From Lunularia cruciata (Eukaryota > Streptophyta > Marchantiopsida > Lunulariales > Lunulariaceae), in NCBI GenBank assembly GCA_948567375.1, contig OX419755.1, positions 1,369,001-1,433,000 of the forward strand: DNA of 64,000 nt, in the 5' to 3' direction. A model generated the notes under the pieces. It did not search any database. It had not been told where the DNA came from and saw only the letters and a list, made by a program, of their open reading frames with translations. Below, one piece after another: positions 1 to 10,082 of the stretch. A program made the translations under genes and the position numbers. Each line of letters starts with the position of its first letter. The stretch's first letter is position 1.

Positions 1-378
1 CACGAAGTTGATGTGAAGCAATTTCAATCGAGGAAGTTGTGCCTTCAATGGAGGGGTAGAACACAATTCTGAGGCAAATTTGTTCTTTGCAATGAAGTGC
101 CGTCTTTGGGAGAATCTGAATCATCACAATCAAGAGTTGTTTGGACAGAATTTGCTATTTTGTGATTATGTGTGTGTGTATTCATGACAAGTTGTCAAGA
201 TTATGAGCTTGTTACTCTCTTCTGGGTGTAGTTTCTAACTGAGAGATTAAAGAAGAAATCAAGAAGAACTACATTGTAACTTTTGACTTTGTATTTGGAC
301 ATTTCTGAATCGTATCTTTGTGGGAACAAACTTTACTTACTTGATTACCACAAAAGTGATATTTGCCGGGTTGTCACA
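1..378 (+). repeat. LTR-C family, terminal part in + sense
   Basis: This is the reverse complement of the left end of the giant LTR seen at 33191 and 43134. It finishes in TTGTCACA at 378, the sense 3' end of that LTR, and the body runs off the window to the left. It abuts 379-1466, an interior piece of the same LTR family in the opposite sense, so one copy inserted into another head to head. The insertion duplication cannot be checked because the other end is outside the window. Confidence 0.8.
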
Positions 379-1039
379 CCCACTCTTTGATGCAGACATT
401 TTGCCCAATCTACTGCCTCTCCTGCAAACATTTGGTGAAAGAATACCTCTTGTTGCACCATAACATAGGTGGTTTGCTCGAGCTTAAACATTGACATCAT
501 CGCACTTACAATCCCTCTCCGCTTGGGGTCTCTATAACTATCTACCTTATACCCATTCTTAGTTTGAGGTTGATTGAACAAATTCCTTACTTTGGGAGTC
601 TCTTCTGAAGCATCACACTTCCAATAGAAGGTGGCACCTCCTCTCTCTCCTGCCTCTCCCCTAAGACTACTCTCCAATCTAACTCCGTCTATCTCGCGGT
701 TTCCTCTCTTCCCCTCGTGCTTTGGTCCATCCTTGTTATTGCTTGTTGTGATTTCTACCATGAAACCTGGAAAACTGAAGTTCTAGTTCCAGGCCAAGAA
801 TGTGATACAAAGTCTCGCCAAGACCTTGATCTGTGATATTACTTCTAACCTACGAATGGCAAGTCACCTCACCGCACTCTACTTACTCACTTTTAGGGTC
901 ATCGTGTGTTTCCTCAACTTCTTCTTGTGGAAGATTGTTCTTGAGATCCTAACCTACTCTTCTTCCTGTGGATTTGCAATTTGCATTACTTTGGGTCCAC
1001 TCTAATAAGGATAGGGTAGCTACTTGACATTGCAATGCT
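379..1039 (-). pseudogene. LTR-encoded ORF, N-terminal fragment
   Basis: This is a degraded copy of the N-terminal third of the protein frame carried inside element C LTRs (see 43929-46502). Best preserved is 761 down to 379, where the translation shares GYKVDSYRDPKRRGIVSAMM with GYKVESYKDLVKRGIVSALM in the complete element, followed by a shared TTYVM block and an FAGE..WA.C..R block. Conservation is better at amino-acid level than expected for non-coding LTR. The family is not one I recognise, so no function is assigned. The C-terminal part is cut off at 379 by the inverted LTR. Confidence 0.6.
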
Positions 1040-1466
1040 TCCTCGCACAACTCTTGATTTTATAGTCCTGCGCTGATTGGTCATTCTTCAATTGTTTCTC
1101 CTCTCTTGTCACTATTTCTATGTGATTGGTTTCCTATCACTATCAAGAACTTCTTGATCCCAAGGCCATTACGTTCTTCCTATGTATTTCTTGATTGGGC
1201 CGACTCCAAAGAAGTTTGTTACAGGTTCTTTGGATCAGACCACACCGCCCAATACAAAGTCTTGCCTTCTTTGTCTTTGTGTCTTTGTCTTTGTGTTTTT
1301 GTCTTCTTAGGTCCTTTGATCTTGACCTAAGGTCAACTTTGGGTTTGCCCCAAACACACATTTCTTCTTATTTCTTTCCCATTTAGCCCTCTTTAGGCTT
1401 TACTCACGTACTTCTTCTTCAAATTTTCCTAAAACTATCCAAAACCCAAAAAATGTGGGTACCACA
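379..1466 (-). repeat. LTR-C family fragment (sense 5' part)
   Basis: On the minus strand this begins at 1466 with TGTGGTACCCACATT, matching the sense start of the element C LTRs (TGTGGTGCCCACATC). It continues through a TATA box (TATAAAA, complement of 1055-1061) into the LTR-encoded frame. It stops at 379 where the oppositely oriented copy is inserted. The LTR edge at 1466 directly meets chromovirus E sequence, so this copy had inserted into E. Confidence 0.8.
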
Positions 1467-1569
1467 ACAAACTAGGTCAGTCCTATGTCATCCTTGATGC
1501 TCTATCATGACGACTTGATTTGAAGTCTCTTCCTCTCATCACAATGGCAATTACAATGTTGGCAATTGA

Positions 1570-3003
1570 CTCCAAGGTCCAAAAAAATTTTGGTCAACTC
1601 TACAACAAAATCCTTTCTTCCAAATTGTACATAGTCATCTTATACCATGTGACAAGGACAACAACACCTTCTCCTTCAAGGAAGGCCTTATGTTCCATGA
1701 GGATCGGATCTATGTTCTAGCCAAAGGTGATCTCCAACTTGTGCATCTTCAAGAAGCCCATGATTTACCAATAGTTGGTCACACGGGTGTGGACAAGACC
1801 TTGGGTACCCTCTAATGCCAATGGTGGTGGCCCAATATGACACAAGATGTTTGAGAGTTTTTCCAATCGTGTGAAATCTGCCAATGAAACCAGGCCAACA
1901 ACCACAAGCCAAGTGGACTCTTCAACCACTCCCCATACCATCTACTCAATGGGAACATGTGAGCTTGGATCTCATCACATCCATACCCAAGACAAAGCAA
2001 GGACACACAACAATTGTGGTGTTTGTGGATAAGCTTAGTAAGAAAATCCATTTGGCACCAACCTTTGATACCATAGATGCTCCAACCTTGGTTTAACTCT
2101 ACTTCAATAATGTATTCAAGCATCATAGAATGTCGCGTGTACTCATCTCCAATTGTGATCCTTGCTTCACTAGAAAGTTTTGGCAAGTACTATTTCAAAT
2201 ACTTGGCACCAAGCTTGCTTTGTCCACAGCCTATCATCCTCAAACCAATGGACAAACTGAACAACGCAAATTGCACCTTGGAAGATATCCTTTGTGCCTT
2301 TGTCAATATCACCATACAAATTGGGATGAATGTCTTACAACTATGGAGTTTGCATACAACAATTCTAAACATGCAAGCATCAGATTTTTGCTTTTCTTTC
2401 TCAATTTTGGCAAAGACCCACTTGTTCCAGATTCCTTCTTGCTCCTCCCCTGTCTCATGTCTCTCATACTTCCACCTTCTTGACCACCATCTCCTAATCC
2501 TCCAACAAGCCAAATCTCATCTCCTTGTTGCTCAAAATTGGCAGAAACAATATGCGGATCACCATCACCGCAATCTCAGCTTTCAAGTTGGTGATAAGGT
2601 CATGCTCTCATCCAATAGCCTCCCTCTCCCACTTGATACCCAAGTTTGTAAACTCACCCCTAATTGGATAAGACCCTTTGAAATCACCCAAATTGTCTCT
2701 CTTGTTGCTTATCGACTTGCCTTGCCTTATCATATGCACATCCATTCTGTCTTTCATGTTTCTAAGTTGAAACCCTTTGTTCCTAGCCCCTCTTCTTTTT
2801 CCTCTCAAGTCCAACCTCTCCTTCCTCCTATCTTTATCAATGATTATGAGGAGTAGAAAGTTGATTGTATCCTTGCACGTTGCCACATTCAACAAAGCCA
2901 TCAACAACATATGAAGTACAAGGTCCTTTGGAAAGGGTATCCTCTTCATGATGCCACTTGGAAACCTCTTTTTCATCTCCAAAATGCACAATTGGCCATC
3001 TAG
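1570..3003 (+). pseudogene. Chromovirus E integrase with C-terminal chromodomain
   Basis: The integrase reads in several frames joined by frameshifts. From 1681 the HHCC zinc domain is visible (a GHTGVDKTLG block, then CEIC). Next comes the core with SLDLI, LISNCDPCF and AYHPQTNGQTEQ. The usual SDRDP second aspartate is Asn here, while the final Glu is kept. A GPY-like segment follows with FQVGDKVML and HSVFHVSKLKPFV at about 2580-2780. The end (about 2860-3003) is a chromodomain, recognisable by KYKVLWKGYP and DATWKP. In chromoviruses this domain targets integration to heterochromatin. Stops and frameshifts show the copy is dead. Confidence 0.85.
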
Positions 3004-3057
3004 GAGTCCAAAGCTTCATTGGCAATGAGGATGTCACCAACTAGCGGTGAAGGAATA

Positions 3058-3469
3058 TGTAACAATATGGAGTTTAGCAATGAAGTTAGTAGGTCTAACA
3101 CAGTAGCAAGTAAGACAAATTAGCCTAGAATATTCTAGAAGTATCTAGGAAGTTTCTTTGGAAGCTTCTTACCTAGCTTAGCTTGCACTCCAAGAAGCTA
3201 GCTTCTAGAAGCTTCCAACTAACTTAGCTTGCACGCCTAGTAAGCAATTCCTAAAAGGAAGATTCTTGAGAAGCTTCCCAATTAACTTGGCTTGCACTCC
3301 AAGAAAGTGGCTCAAGGCAGCTTCTTGAGAAGCTTCTCAAGAGCCTTGTATGATCCCTATAAATACAAGAGCCAAAGTTCATGCTAGGCATTTGGAGTTT
3401 TCCTACATTCAAGTGTCCCAATGTGAGTTTCCATTCTCTTATTTCTCTCCTTGGTCTTGGACTTTTACA
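3058..3469 (+). repeat. 3' LTR of chromovirus E
   Basis: This begins TGTAACAATATGG soon after the chromodomain stop and ends near TTTTACA. It contains repeats of a CTTGCACTCCAAGAA-type motif at roughly 60-90-base spacing in the U3-like part, and a TATA box (CCTATAAATAC) at 3356-3366. The right limit is approximate and the mate LTR is outside the window. Confidence 0.6.
3356..3366 (+). promoter_or_regulatory. TATA box of LTR-E
   Basis: CCTATAAATAC lies in the middle of the small LTR, followed about 30 bases later by ordinary leader-like sequence. This is the position expected for the U3/R boundary. Confidence 0.5.
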
Positions 3470-3477
3470 CTAAGTAA

Positions 3478-4842
3478 GAGGTTCATCCACCAAAGACAAA
3501 GATGATGAGCTTGCAATCCAACTTTAGCTACATCTAATAACATAGAAAGTCCCATCCAAGAATATACCTGATCTGTTCAAGAATCACCCATCAAAAGGGA
3601 CATTCTCCAAAATGTAGGCTAGAGAAACAACTTGATGAACCAAGATATTATAAAATACATAACATCTCCCAAAACATACCAGAAAAAAGATCTTGTAGAC
3701 TTTGACATTGGCTAATAAAAGTATTTCCTTCACATGGCCATCCAAAAATCATTAAATGAATAGGATGATGTCTTTCTAGATCCTATGCTCTTAGCAAAGA
3801 AATATCTATTGGTAGGATTGTTTTGTAACCCTTGATTGTTAACATTGATAATAACTCAAGATATCAACAAGCCAAGTGTCCCATATGATGTAGAGAGATT
3901 TTCCTATCAATCTCATCTCTCCTCACATACAAGTACCTCTAAACTCATATGCTTGCTTGTTGTACCACAACTAGTCCAGTGCTGATCCCACCAAAGAACT
4001 ATAATAAGCATACTCCCCTAGTTAGATATTACCAAGTAATAAGTATGATATCCAAAGGTGACTCTAATGGACTCTAGAAGTGCACTCTCAAACTGATCTC
4101 TTGGTGGTACAAAAGCTCCACTCCAAGCATGTTATACCAATTGATCCACATGATGCTACAACTTCTCATTAGGACTCCATAGTGGAATCTCCAAGGTGGA
4201 TAGAACAACTCAACTCATATTCCAAATCTGAGTGATCTCTTCTAGTATTGGGGTATCCTCCAAATGAACATTACACTCTAGTAACTCACCAAAGGAAGAA
4301 ACAAAACCAATGAAATTTGAGATTGATGCCATGGTTCTGAACTATAGTGAGGCAAAACTACCACTACTAAAGTGCATCAATAAGCAATATACACATCCCT
4401 CACCTGACAACCAACTTGGCATGTAGGAAGTTGTCTCCTCTCAATATTCAATGTTGAAACCCATGGAGTATAACATTGCTCTACCAACTAGCACATCATA
4501 TACCTCTACTACTATTGCAATGGCCTAAGCTTTCACCACAAAACTAAAATTTGGGTGACCAGATTGAAGTATGCACTATGTAGAACCATCCCTAAAGATG
4601 TTTGAATCTAAAGTAGGCACCTCTCCACACTGGTCTTCCATAGCCCAATATCAACAATTATAGCTATCTCCAACATAAGGGGCTACACACTAGAGTCTAC
4701 TAAGACCCTCTATGGTGTATAGACCTTCCTTAAAGATCTCACCAAGGGAAAAGCCTACTCTAGTTGTCCAATAGGACAACCCTAATTATGAACCTACCTT
4801 GCTCAAATGTGGTCTAATTGGTAATGCCTCCAACCTAGTAGT
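3478..4842 (-). pseudogene. A2: protease and cytosine-5 methyltransferase remnant
   Basis: On the minus strand this is collinear with A1 from about 18490 to 19905. The protease active-site stretch (A1 LLDSGA) reads as VDSS near 4700. Further left come the relics of methyltransferase motif I (LFGGISTGL near 3970-4010), motif IV (GWPCEG, Pro-Cys codons at 3732-3737), motif VI (LENV near 3598-3612) and motif VIII (about 3484-3540). The motif X end is missing, because chromovirus E sits at 3469. To the right the copy is interrupted at 4842 by a solo LTR-C and resumes at 27063. Many stops and frameshifts make it an old, dead copy, more degraded than A1. Confidence 0.8.
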
Positions 4843-6950
4843 TGTGACAACCAGGCAATTATCACTTTTGCGTGATCAGTAAGTAAATTTTGTTCCCACA
4901 GAGATAAGAGTCAAGAATGGTCAAATACAAAGTTAAAGTAATAATTCAGTTCATCTTGGTTGCACTCATCAAAAGAGAGTAACAAGCACTGATTCTCAAT
5001 CTTGTTATAAATTTACACTCCCATACTCACAACTTCATCAAATCTTTTGAAACAATCTTGATTGTGATGATTCAGATTCTTCTACTTTGCTACAAAAAAA
5101 TTTCAACTCAAAATTGTATTCAATCTCCTCCATTGAAGGCACAACTTCCTTGATCAAAATTGCTTCACGTCAACCCCGTATTTCACTCACCAATGCAGAA
5201 TACTACCAACACTACAATTCTTCTTAGATTTATCAAAATTGTGTTCAATCTCCTCCATTGAAGACACAATTTCCTTGATCAAAATTGCTTCACATCAACC
5301 CCGTATTACACTTACCAATGCAGAATACTACCAACACTACAATTCTTCTTAAATTTATGAAAGCATTGTTTTGATTGCTATTCACTAAGGATCAAACACA
5401 CAAAATGAAATCAGTATTGCATAATCCAACATCCAACTATCTCACTGACTTGCACTTTCAAATTCTCCAAACATTCACAAACACACACATAAGATTGATA
5501 CTCAAAATTATATTAAAAAAATGACAAGCACTAAGTTACAACACTTCACTTTACTCAACTTTGAAAATATGAATATTGAACAATAACACATTATGTATGC
5601 TTCCTTTAAATAGGTAGAGCACTTTGACAATGACTAATATACAATTTTCTAACAATCTCTAGATCCAAAATGGCAACCCACGCTTCATATCTGTTGATTC
5701 ATATCTCAAATTGGTTATGAGTTCAATCTGATGTCTACTTCTACTTCTTCTACACCTGATGTAATTTCCTTCACCTCTTGTACTTTGGACTTTTCTTCTA
5801 CAAATTCTTCCTCTTTTTCTATAATCTCTTCAGTCTAAACTGCAATTGAACTCATGGATATTCTATCTACCTTCTTATCTTCCGATCTACTTACTCCTAA
5901 TTGCTCAAATAACTCCTCTAAAGACAACTGCACTCCTACTTTTCCTACTTTTCCTTGGGTTCCTACCTTCATGTTACTCCAAATCTGCTCTAACTTGGAT
6001 TTAACTAAATCCAATCTAAGAGAAACATTGTCTCCTACCTCTATCATCTTTTTATCTACTTGGTCTCTCAAGCAAATCAAAAGATTGTTCAAATCTATAT
6101 CCTTTGCCTTTCCCCTTCTCATATCCTGCACTAACAACTTCAACTTGTACAAGCGTACTTCTTCTACCTTCACTTCAACATTGGCTTTTAGCATTGCGCT
6201 AAGCTTTTCTACTACTCTTCCTACTTGCTCCAATGTATGATCTCAAGCTCCCTCCACCTGCAATTGCTCTCACAATACATCTTCAATGCATCTTTGAACT
6301 CTACTTTCAATGCTTCCTTCTCTTCCATGTATTGGGCAAGTTGGGCTTTTATATGAATGACAAGTCCTTGCAATGGCTCTTCTTCTCTATTCCTCCACAT
6401 TAACTCATGCTGCTAGGCTTCATCCTTATGCACCGCCATCGACTTCAAACTTTCCAAATTCTGCTTCATAATTGTGGTGATTGCTTTTGGATGTATGACT
6501 TTGATACATGCTCATCAAATTCACCCTCAACTTTGCCCAAGCTATCTTCTACTTACTCAACTCTTCAGCTTGCCTCTCAAGCTTACTTCTTTGCTTTCAA
6601 AAGCCTCTTACAAGTTCTTAAATCTCTTTTGTTGAAGTACTTCATCTACCCAAAGCACTTTAGCTTGCTTCTCACCTTTGATTAATTTATCCTTCAATTG
6701 CACAATCTTTGCACTTAGACACTTCACAACATGGAGTTCATCCTTTACCTCCGAATGATCCCTCTTCATCTCTTCCTTCTTCTTCCTCAATACTCATAGT
6801 AATAGATAGACAATCTTAGATAAGTAGACTACTTCCCCAAAATCTTCTTCTTCTTCCTTGTCTTTGCCTTCACCTATTGCTTGCGTTGGTGCTTCTTTGA
6901 CTAGCACCTTACCCCAAAGTCTTGATCTTTTGATATCTTGTCAAAAGATC
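4843..6950 (-). repeat. Solo LTR-C, left half (split by A1)
   Basis: The left edge TGTGACAACC matches the left edges of both element C LTRs, followed by the same TATCACTTTTGCG-type sequence. The LTR is continued at 25262-27062, for about 3.9 kb in all, close to the 3.8 kb of the element C LTRs. The flanks are GTAGT (4838-4842) and ATAGT (27063-27067), consistent with a 5-bp target duplication carrying one mutation. No internal domain is present, so it reads as a solo LTR inserted in A2. The exact junction with A1 near 6950 is approximate. Confidence 0.8.
5715..6945 (-). pseudogene. LTR-encoded ORF, C-terminal half (solo LTR-C copy)
   Basis: This is homologous to the C-terminal half of the LTR frame of element C. 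The clearest open part is 6233-5835, with EVRLYKLKLLVQDMRRGKAK against ETRLHELKLLVQEMRQRQAK in element C, then a V.D.....RL.LVK pattern in both. A Lys/Glu-rich coiled-coil-like piece (6790-6608) lies upstream. The end corresponds to a conserved VDI.L ending. The copy diverges strongly in nucleotides from element C but keeps the amino-acid pattern. Function unknown. Confidence 0.6.
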
Positions 6951-8212
6951 CGCATCTAGATGCTCAAAGACTAGAGTTCTAGTGATAGTAGTTAGAAAAA
7001 TTACAGTAGTTTCTTAGGGACTACTTTCCGACGGTCAGATTTTGTGTTCGGGGTACTAACTTCATGGTGGGGCCCACTATCACTTTGCACCATTTGCACC
7101 GTCGAGTGTGCCGTAAGCAGGACCGTTAGGGTTTCAGTTCTAGCTCGAGTCCAGGGGGTATAGTTTCAAAGTGGGCTCCAGAGAGCTCAATTCTATGATG
7201 TTGAGCCTTCGAGTTCCTGGCTATGGTGGACAAAGGCCGGCGAGCATCACCTGGATTCTCTATGCTTGAGTGGGTGTGGCTTGAGTGTAATCAGTGCCCA
7301 ATTGTTGGCAGTTTATAGAGTGACAGATCAAGTACTGATCTGAGTTGAGTTGAGAGTGTTAAGCAATCTGATTACATCAAAGAAGTGAAGTCAGGGGGGA
7401 ATTGAGTGCAGGAATTTTGAGTGTTGGTGGTATCTCCAAGCTCGATGGATTGTTGGTAGCTTGATTCAAATTTTGTGTTTCCTTAGTGTGCAGAAGCTCA
7501 ATCGATTGATGCAGATTTGGCAATTAGGCAGACGGTGTGCGGATGCACTAGCCAAATTTTGAGCAAAGAAGGAGCAAATTTCGAGTAGTGGTTGTGATTT
7601 TGAGCTCAAGAGGTGAAGGCAAGACCAATTTGCTACGAGTTGGGCTCAGAAAGTCAAATTGAAGGTGAGTTAGGAAGCTCTTCTCATGAAATTGTGATTT
7701 GGAAAAACCCGTGTTGTCAATTTGGCTCGAGTGGAAAGTTAGCAGGGGATTTGGCGGACAGCCATCTTTAGGGTTTACGTCAGATTTTGGCCAGATTTAG
7801 AGGAGTTTTGCTGTTTGGCCAGATTTGGAGGAGTTTCAATAGTTTGGAGGAGTTTCACAGATTTGGAGGCTTCAAGGCATAGGGCTGTGGGCTATGAGAG
7901 GCTACAAAGGCCTAGAAGGACCAGCAAGCTAGCTTGCTGGCGTGAGGCTAGCTAGTTTAGAGTACATCTTGGTCATTGGTTGGCAAAATCTACCTTTCTT
8001 GCTAGATTATGCGCAACAGGGTTTGACCCCTAGATCTCTTGTTCCTAGACTGGTGCCCTAGCCAACTGGCCCACCCTCACTTGTTGTCCTAGTGACTGTG
8101 CCACTGTTATCTATACACATGTAGCTTTGGCTAGGAAAGGCAGTTTTATCCCATTCTTGGTGATCCTGGTAGCTTAGGACTTAGATCCAAACTTCTCTTA
8201 TGTCAAATGCCA
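6951..8212 (+). repeat. 5' LTR of A1 (start truncated)
   Basis: From CCGCATCTAGATGC at 6952 to about 7375 this aligns with the 3' LTR from 24725. The remaining part (7375-8212) is absent from the 3' LTR, but related sequence occurs in reverse complement at 27246-29600 (A2) and at 55838-56165. The LTR ends just before a tRNA-iMet-like primer site. At 7795-7925 lies one copy of a segment that is tandemly repeated in A2. Confidence 0.65.
8019..8084 (-). other. tRNA-like (SINE-head-like) sequence
   Basis: Read on the minus strand, GGCCAGTTGGCTAGGGC resembles a tRNA D-arm/A-box, and GGGTCAAACCCTG about 30 bases later resembles a TpsiC arm/B-box. The spacing fits a tRNA, but the anticodon and acceptor stems do not pair convincingly. 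It is probably a tRNA-derived relic inside the LTR rather than a working tRNA. Confidence 0.3.
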
Positions 8213-8214
8213 AA

Positions 8215-8228
8215 TGGTAGCAGAGTCA
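8215..8228 (+). other. A1 primer binding site (tRNA-iMet type)
   Basis: TGGTAGCAGAGTCA resembles the usual plant site TGGTATCAGAGCCA, complementary to the 3' end of initiator tRNA-Met, with two differences. It lies two bases after a CA dinucleotide taken as the LTR end. Confidence 0.6.
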
Positions 8229-8740
8229 ATCCCGTGTTGTGTTATGAGATGGACGGTTTTCATTTAGATTTCTTGTGATTGGACTCCCTCCATTTTCTAC
8301 TTCCTGTTTGTGCACCATGTTTGTGTGAGTTGCCCTGACTTTTGAGCGTTGGTGCACTGGTGTGCTCTCAATGGTGAGGCTGGAGTGATGACCAGTCAGA
8401 CTACCTTTGTTTCTCTCCGGTGAGGCATGAAGTGATGACCTACAAACAGTGAGAGTGTGTGTTATGATGGCAAGTTATAGGCTGCCCTTTCCTTTAGTGT
8501 AATTATCTTGGTTAGAGTAAGATTGTGGGTGGTGCTTAGTTAGTATTGGCACTTGGTGGTATTGGCACTTGGTGGGGTACTTGCGGTTGCGACTTGCGGT
8601 TGTAGTTGGTGGTTTGGGTTTGCTATTGCGGTTACTTTGTCACGACAGAGTTCTTTGGAGATTCTAGAGGAGTTAGCCCTGCAGTACACAGTGGGTTTAC
8701 TTGGAGTGGTGCTTGATATCAGCCTGTATCTTAGGTCCCA

Positions 8741-9312
8741 ATGAGGGAGGAGATTGACTCTAAGTTGGAGTTTGACATAAGAGCTGATTCAATTGAGAGT
8801 GCACTTGGTGTGTCCGCACCGTTGTTGTGGGACATGGACAAGATTTATGGAGCCTCCAAAGGCCCTAGGCGTTACTTTGGTACAGTGAAAACCATTGAGT
8901 TGGATGACTTCATCCAAGAGTTTGATAGTTGGTGTGATCTGCAGCAGATGCGGAACCCAACTTTGTTCACACCCTTCATGGCATGGAAGGGGTTGTTTCA
9001 GCACTTGGAGGGTCCGCCGATGGATGACTACCATGAGTTCAAGAGAGCTCATTTGGAGGAGATTGAGTTATAGAGACAATATTGGTCTCCACACTATGTC
9101 TCCATCACTTCAGGCTTGGTGGCCAGGAGTAGATTGGCTGAACCTATGAGTTCTAGCTCAAGTAGTGTGGGTGGAGCTAGTGGAGGTGCACAAGCTGGAG
9201 ATAGTGCTACTACGAGTGGAGGCACCGCTGTAGGAGGTGGTGTGGTACTGGGGTTTAACCCCATGGTAGAGTTCTTCTTGTGTTTGAGGCAGAACTACCA
9301 AGGAGTGCGGAC
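8741..9312 (+). pseudogene. A1 gag, N-terminal part
   Basis: The frame opens at ATG 8741 (MREEIDSKLEF) about 510 bases after the primer site. It reads 110 codons to a TAG at 9071, then continues in frame through a Ser/Gly-rich stretch to QGVRT at 9312, where element B is inserted. The same frame resumes at 17110 as DRQAEELV, so the reading frame crosses the insertion. Trp and acidic clusters such as DDFIQEFDSWC suit a gypsy capsid domain, though sequence resemblance is weak. As gag it would form the particle. The TAG makes this copy defective. Confidence 0.65.
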
Positions 9313-10034
9313 TGTGAGCCGGCCTGTCTCTCACTCAGGATGAACCTCTGATGGCTATTATGGTAGCGCACCATGGAAGGCAAGGAATGCAAGGAATCCA
9401 AGGAAGGCAATCAAGGCAAGGAATCCCAACTCCATCATACTCCTCCAAGGCTAACACTCCAAGACTCAAGATATTGCTCACTAGAAAACTCAATGTGAGA
9501 GAGATAGTTGCAAATGAAAGGATGATGAGTACCTCCTCACCCCTTTTTTATAGAATTGTGAAATAGTTACGTACCAAGGTTACTTATTACCGTAGTAACT
9601 CAAGTTACTAGACTAAAAGTCAAGTAAAGTCAAAAAGTAGAAAGGAATATCCATTCAGATGGGTATATTCCCCTAAGCATGTGGTCTTATCTTGACCCAA
9701 CCACTAAGTCAAGGATTCCTTCACATGGGCTATCCTTGGACTAAAGAAGAATCCAAAACAAAAAGGCTTGCGAGCCCAAGAGTTCTCAACTCTTTCCTCA
9801 AAGCCAAACACCTAGGAATAATACCAAGTCAACACACTAAAATCCAAAATAGTGGTGCTCATCTTTTCTACTTCCTCTAAAGTAAGGTCCCCTCTATCTT
9901 AGCTATGACTAACTTTAGCTAACCATGACTAATATAGAACCATCCTTTATCTTTATATAAATTATATCTCTTAAGTACTTGTAATACCAAGCTAAATATC
10001 ACAATACCACACACATGCACAAATGGGTGTTACA
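9313..10034 (-). repeat. 3' LTR of element B
   Basis: As displayed it runs from TGTGAGCCGGCC to GGGTGTTACA. On the sense strand it starts TGTAACACCC and ends GGCTCACA. It aligns along its length with 16419-17109, differing by small indels, including extra AGGCAAGGAATC-type short repeats near 9375-9425. A TATA box (TATAAAAA) lies on the minus strand at about 9544-9552. Confidence 0.93.
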
Positions 10035-10047
10035 TTTACCCCCGGAC
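10035..10047 (-). other. Element B polypurine tract
   Basis: The minus strand reads CCGGGGGTAAA immediately before the 3' LTR start TGTAACACC, the expected position for plus-strand priming. Confidence 0.75.
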
Positions 10048-10082
10048 TAAGTTTTCACTTTGTCCTCAAAGTGAAGGTCTCT

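Larger units (their letters stand above)
1467..3469 (+). mobile_element. Chromovirus E, 3' remnant (Ty3/gypsy)
   Basis: This is the right-hand part of a plus-strand Ty3/gypsy chromovirus: integrase, chromodomain and a short 3' LTR. Gag, protease and RT are missing from the window, because an LTR-C copy interrupts at 1466. On the right it abuts the methyltransferase pseudogene of A2 at about 3478, so E most likely inserted into A2. Confidence 0.75.

Noticed and set aside
6951..6955. Clean target duplication for A1
   Set aside because: The 5' LTR lacks its first ~120 bases and the 3' end is repeated, so no matching flanks could be defined honestly.
8553..8744. 63-codon Val/Leu-rich frame before A1 gag
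   Set aside because: Overlaps the gag start region, has no conserved counterpart and arises from GGT/TTG-rich repeats in the leader.
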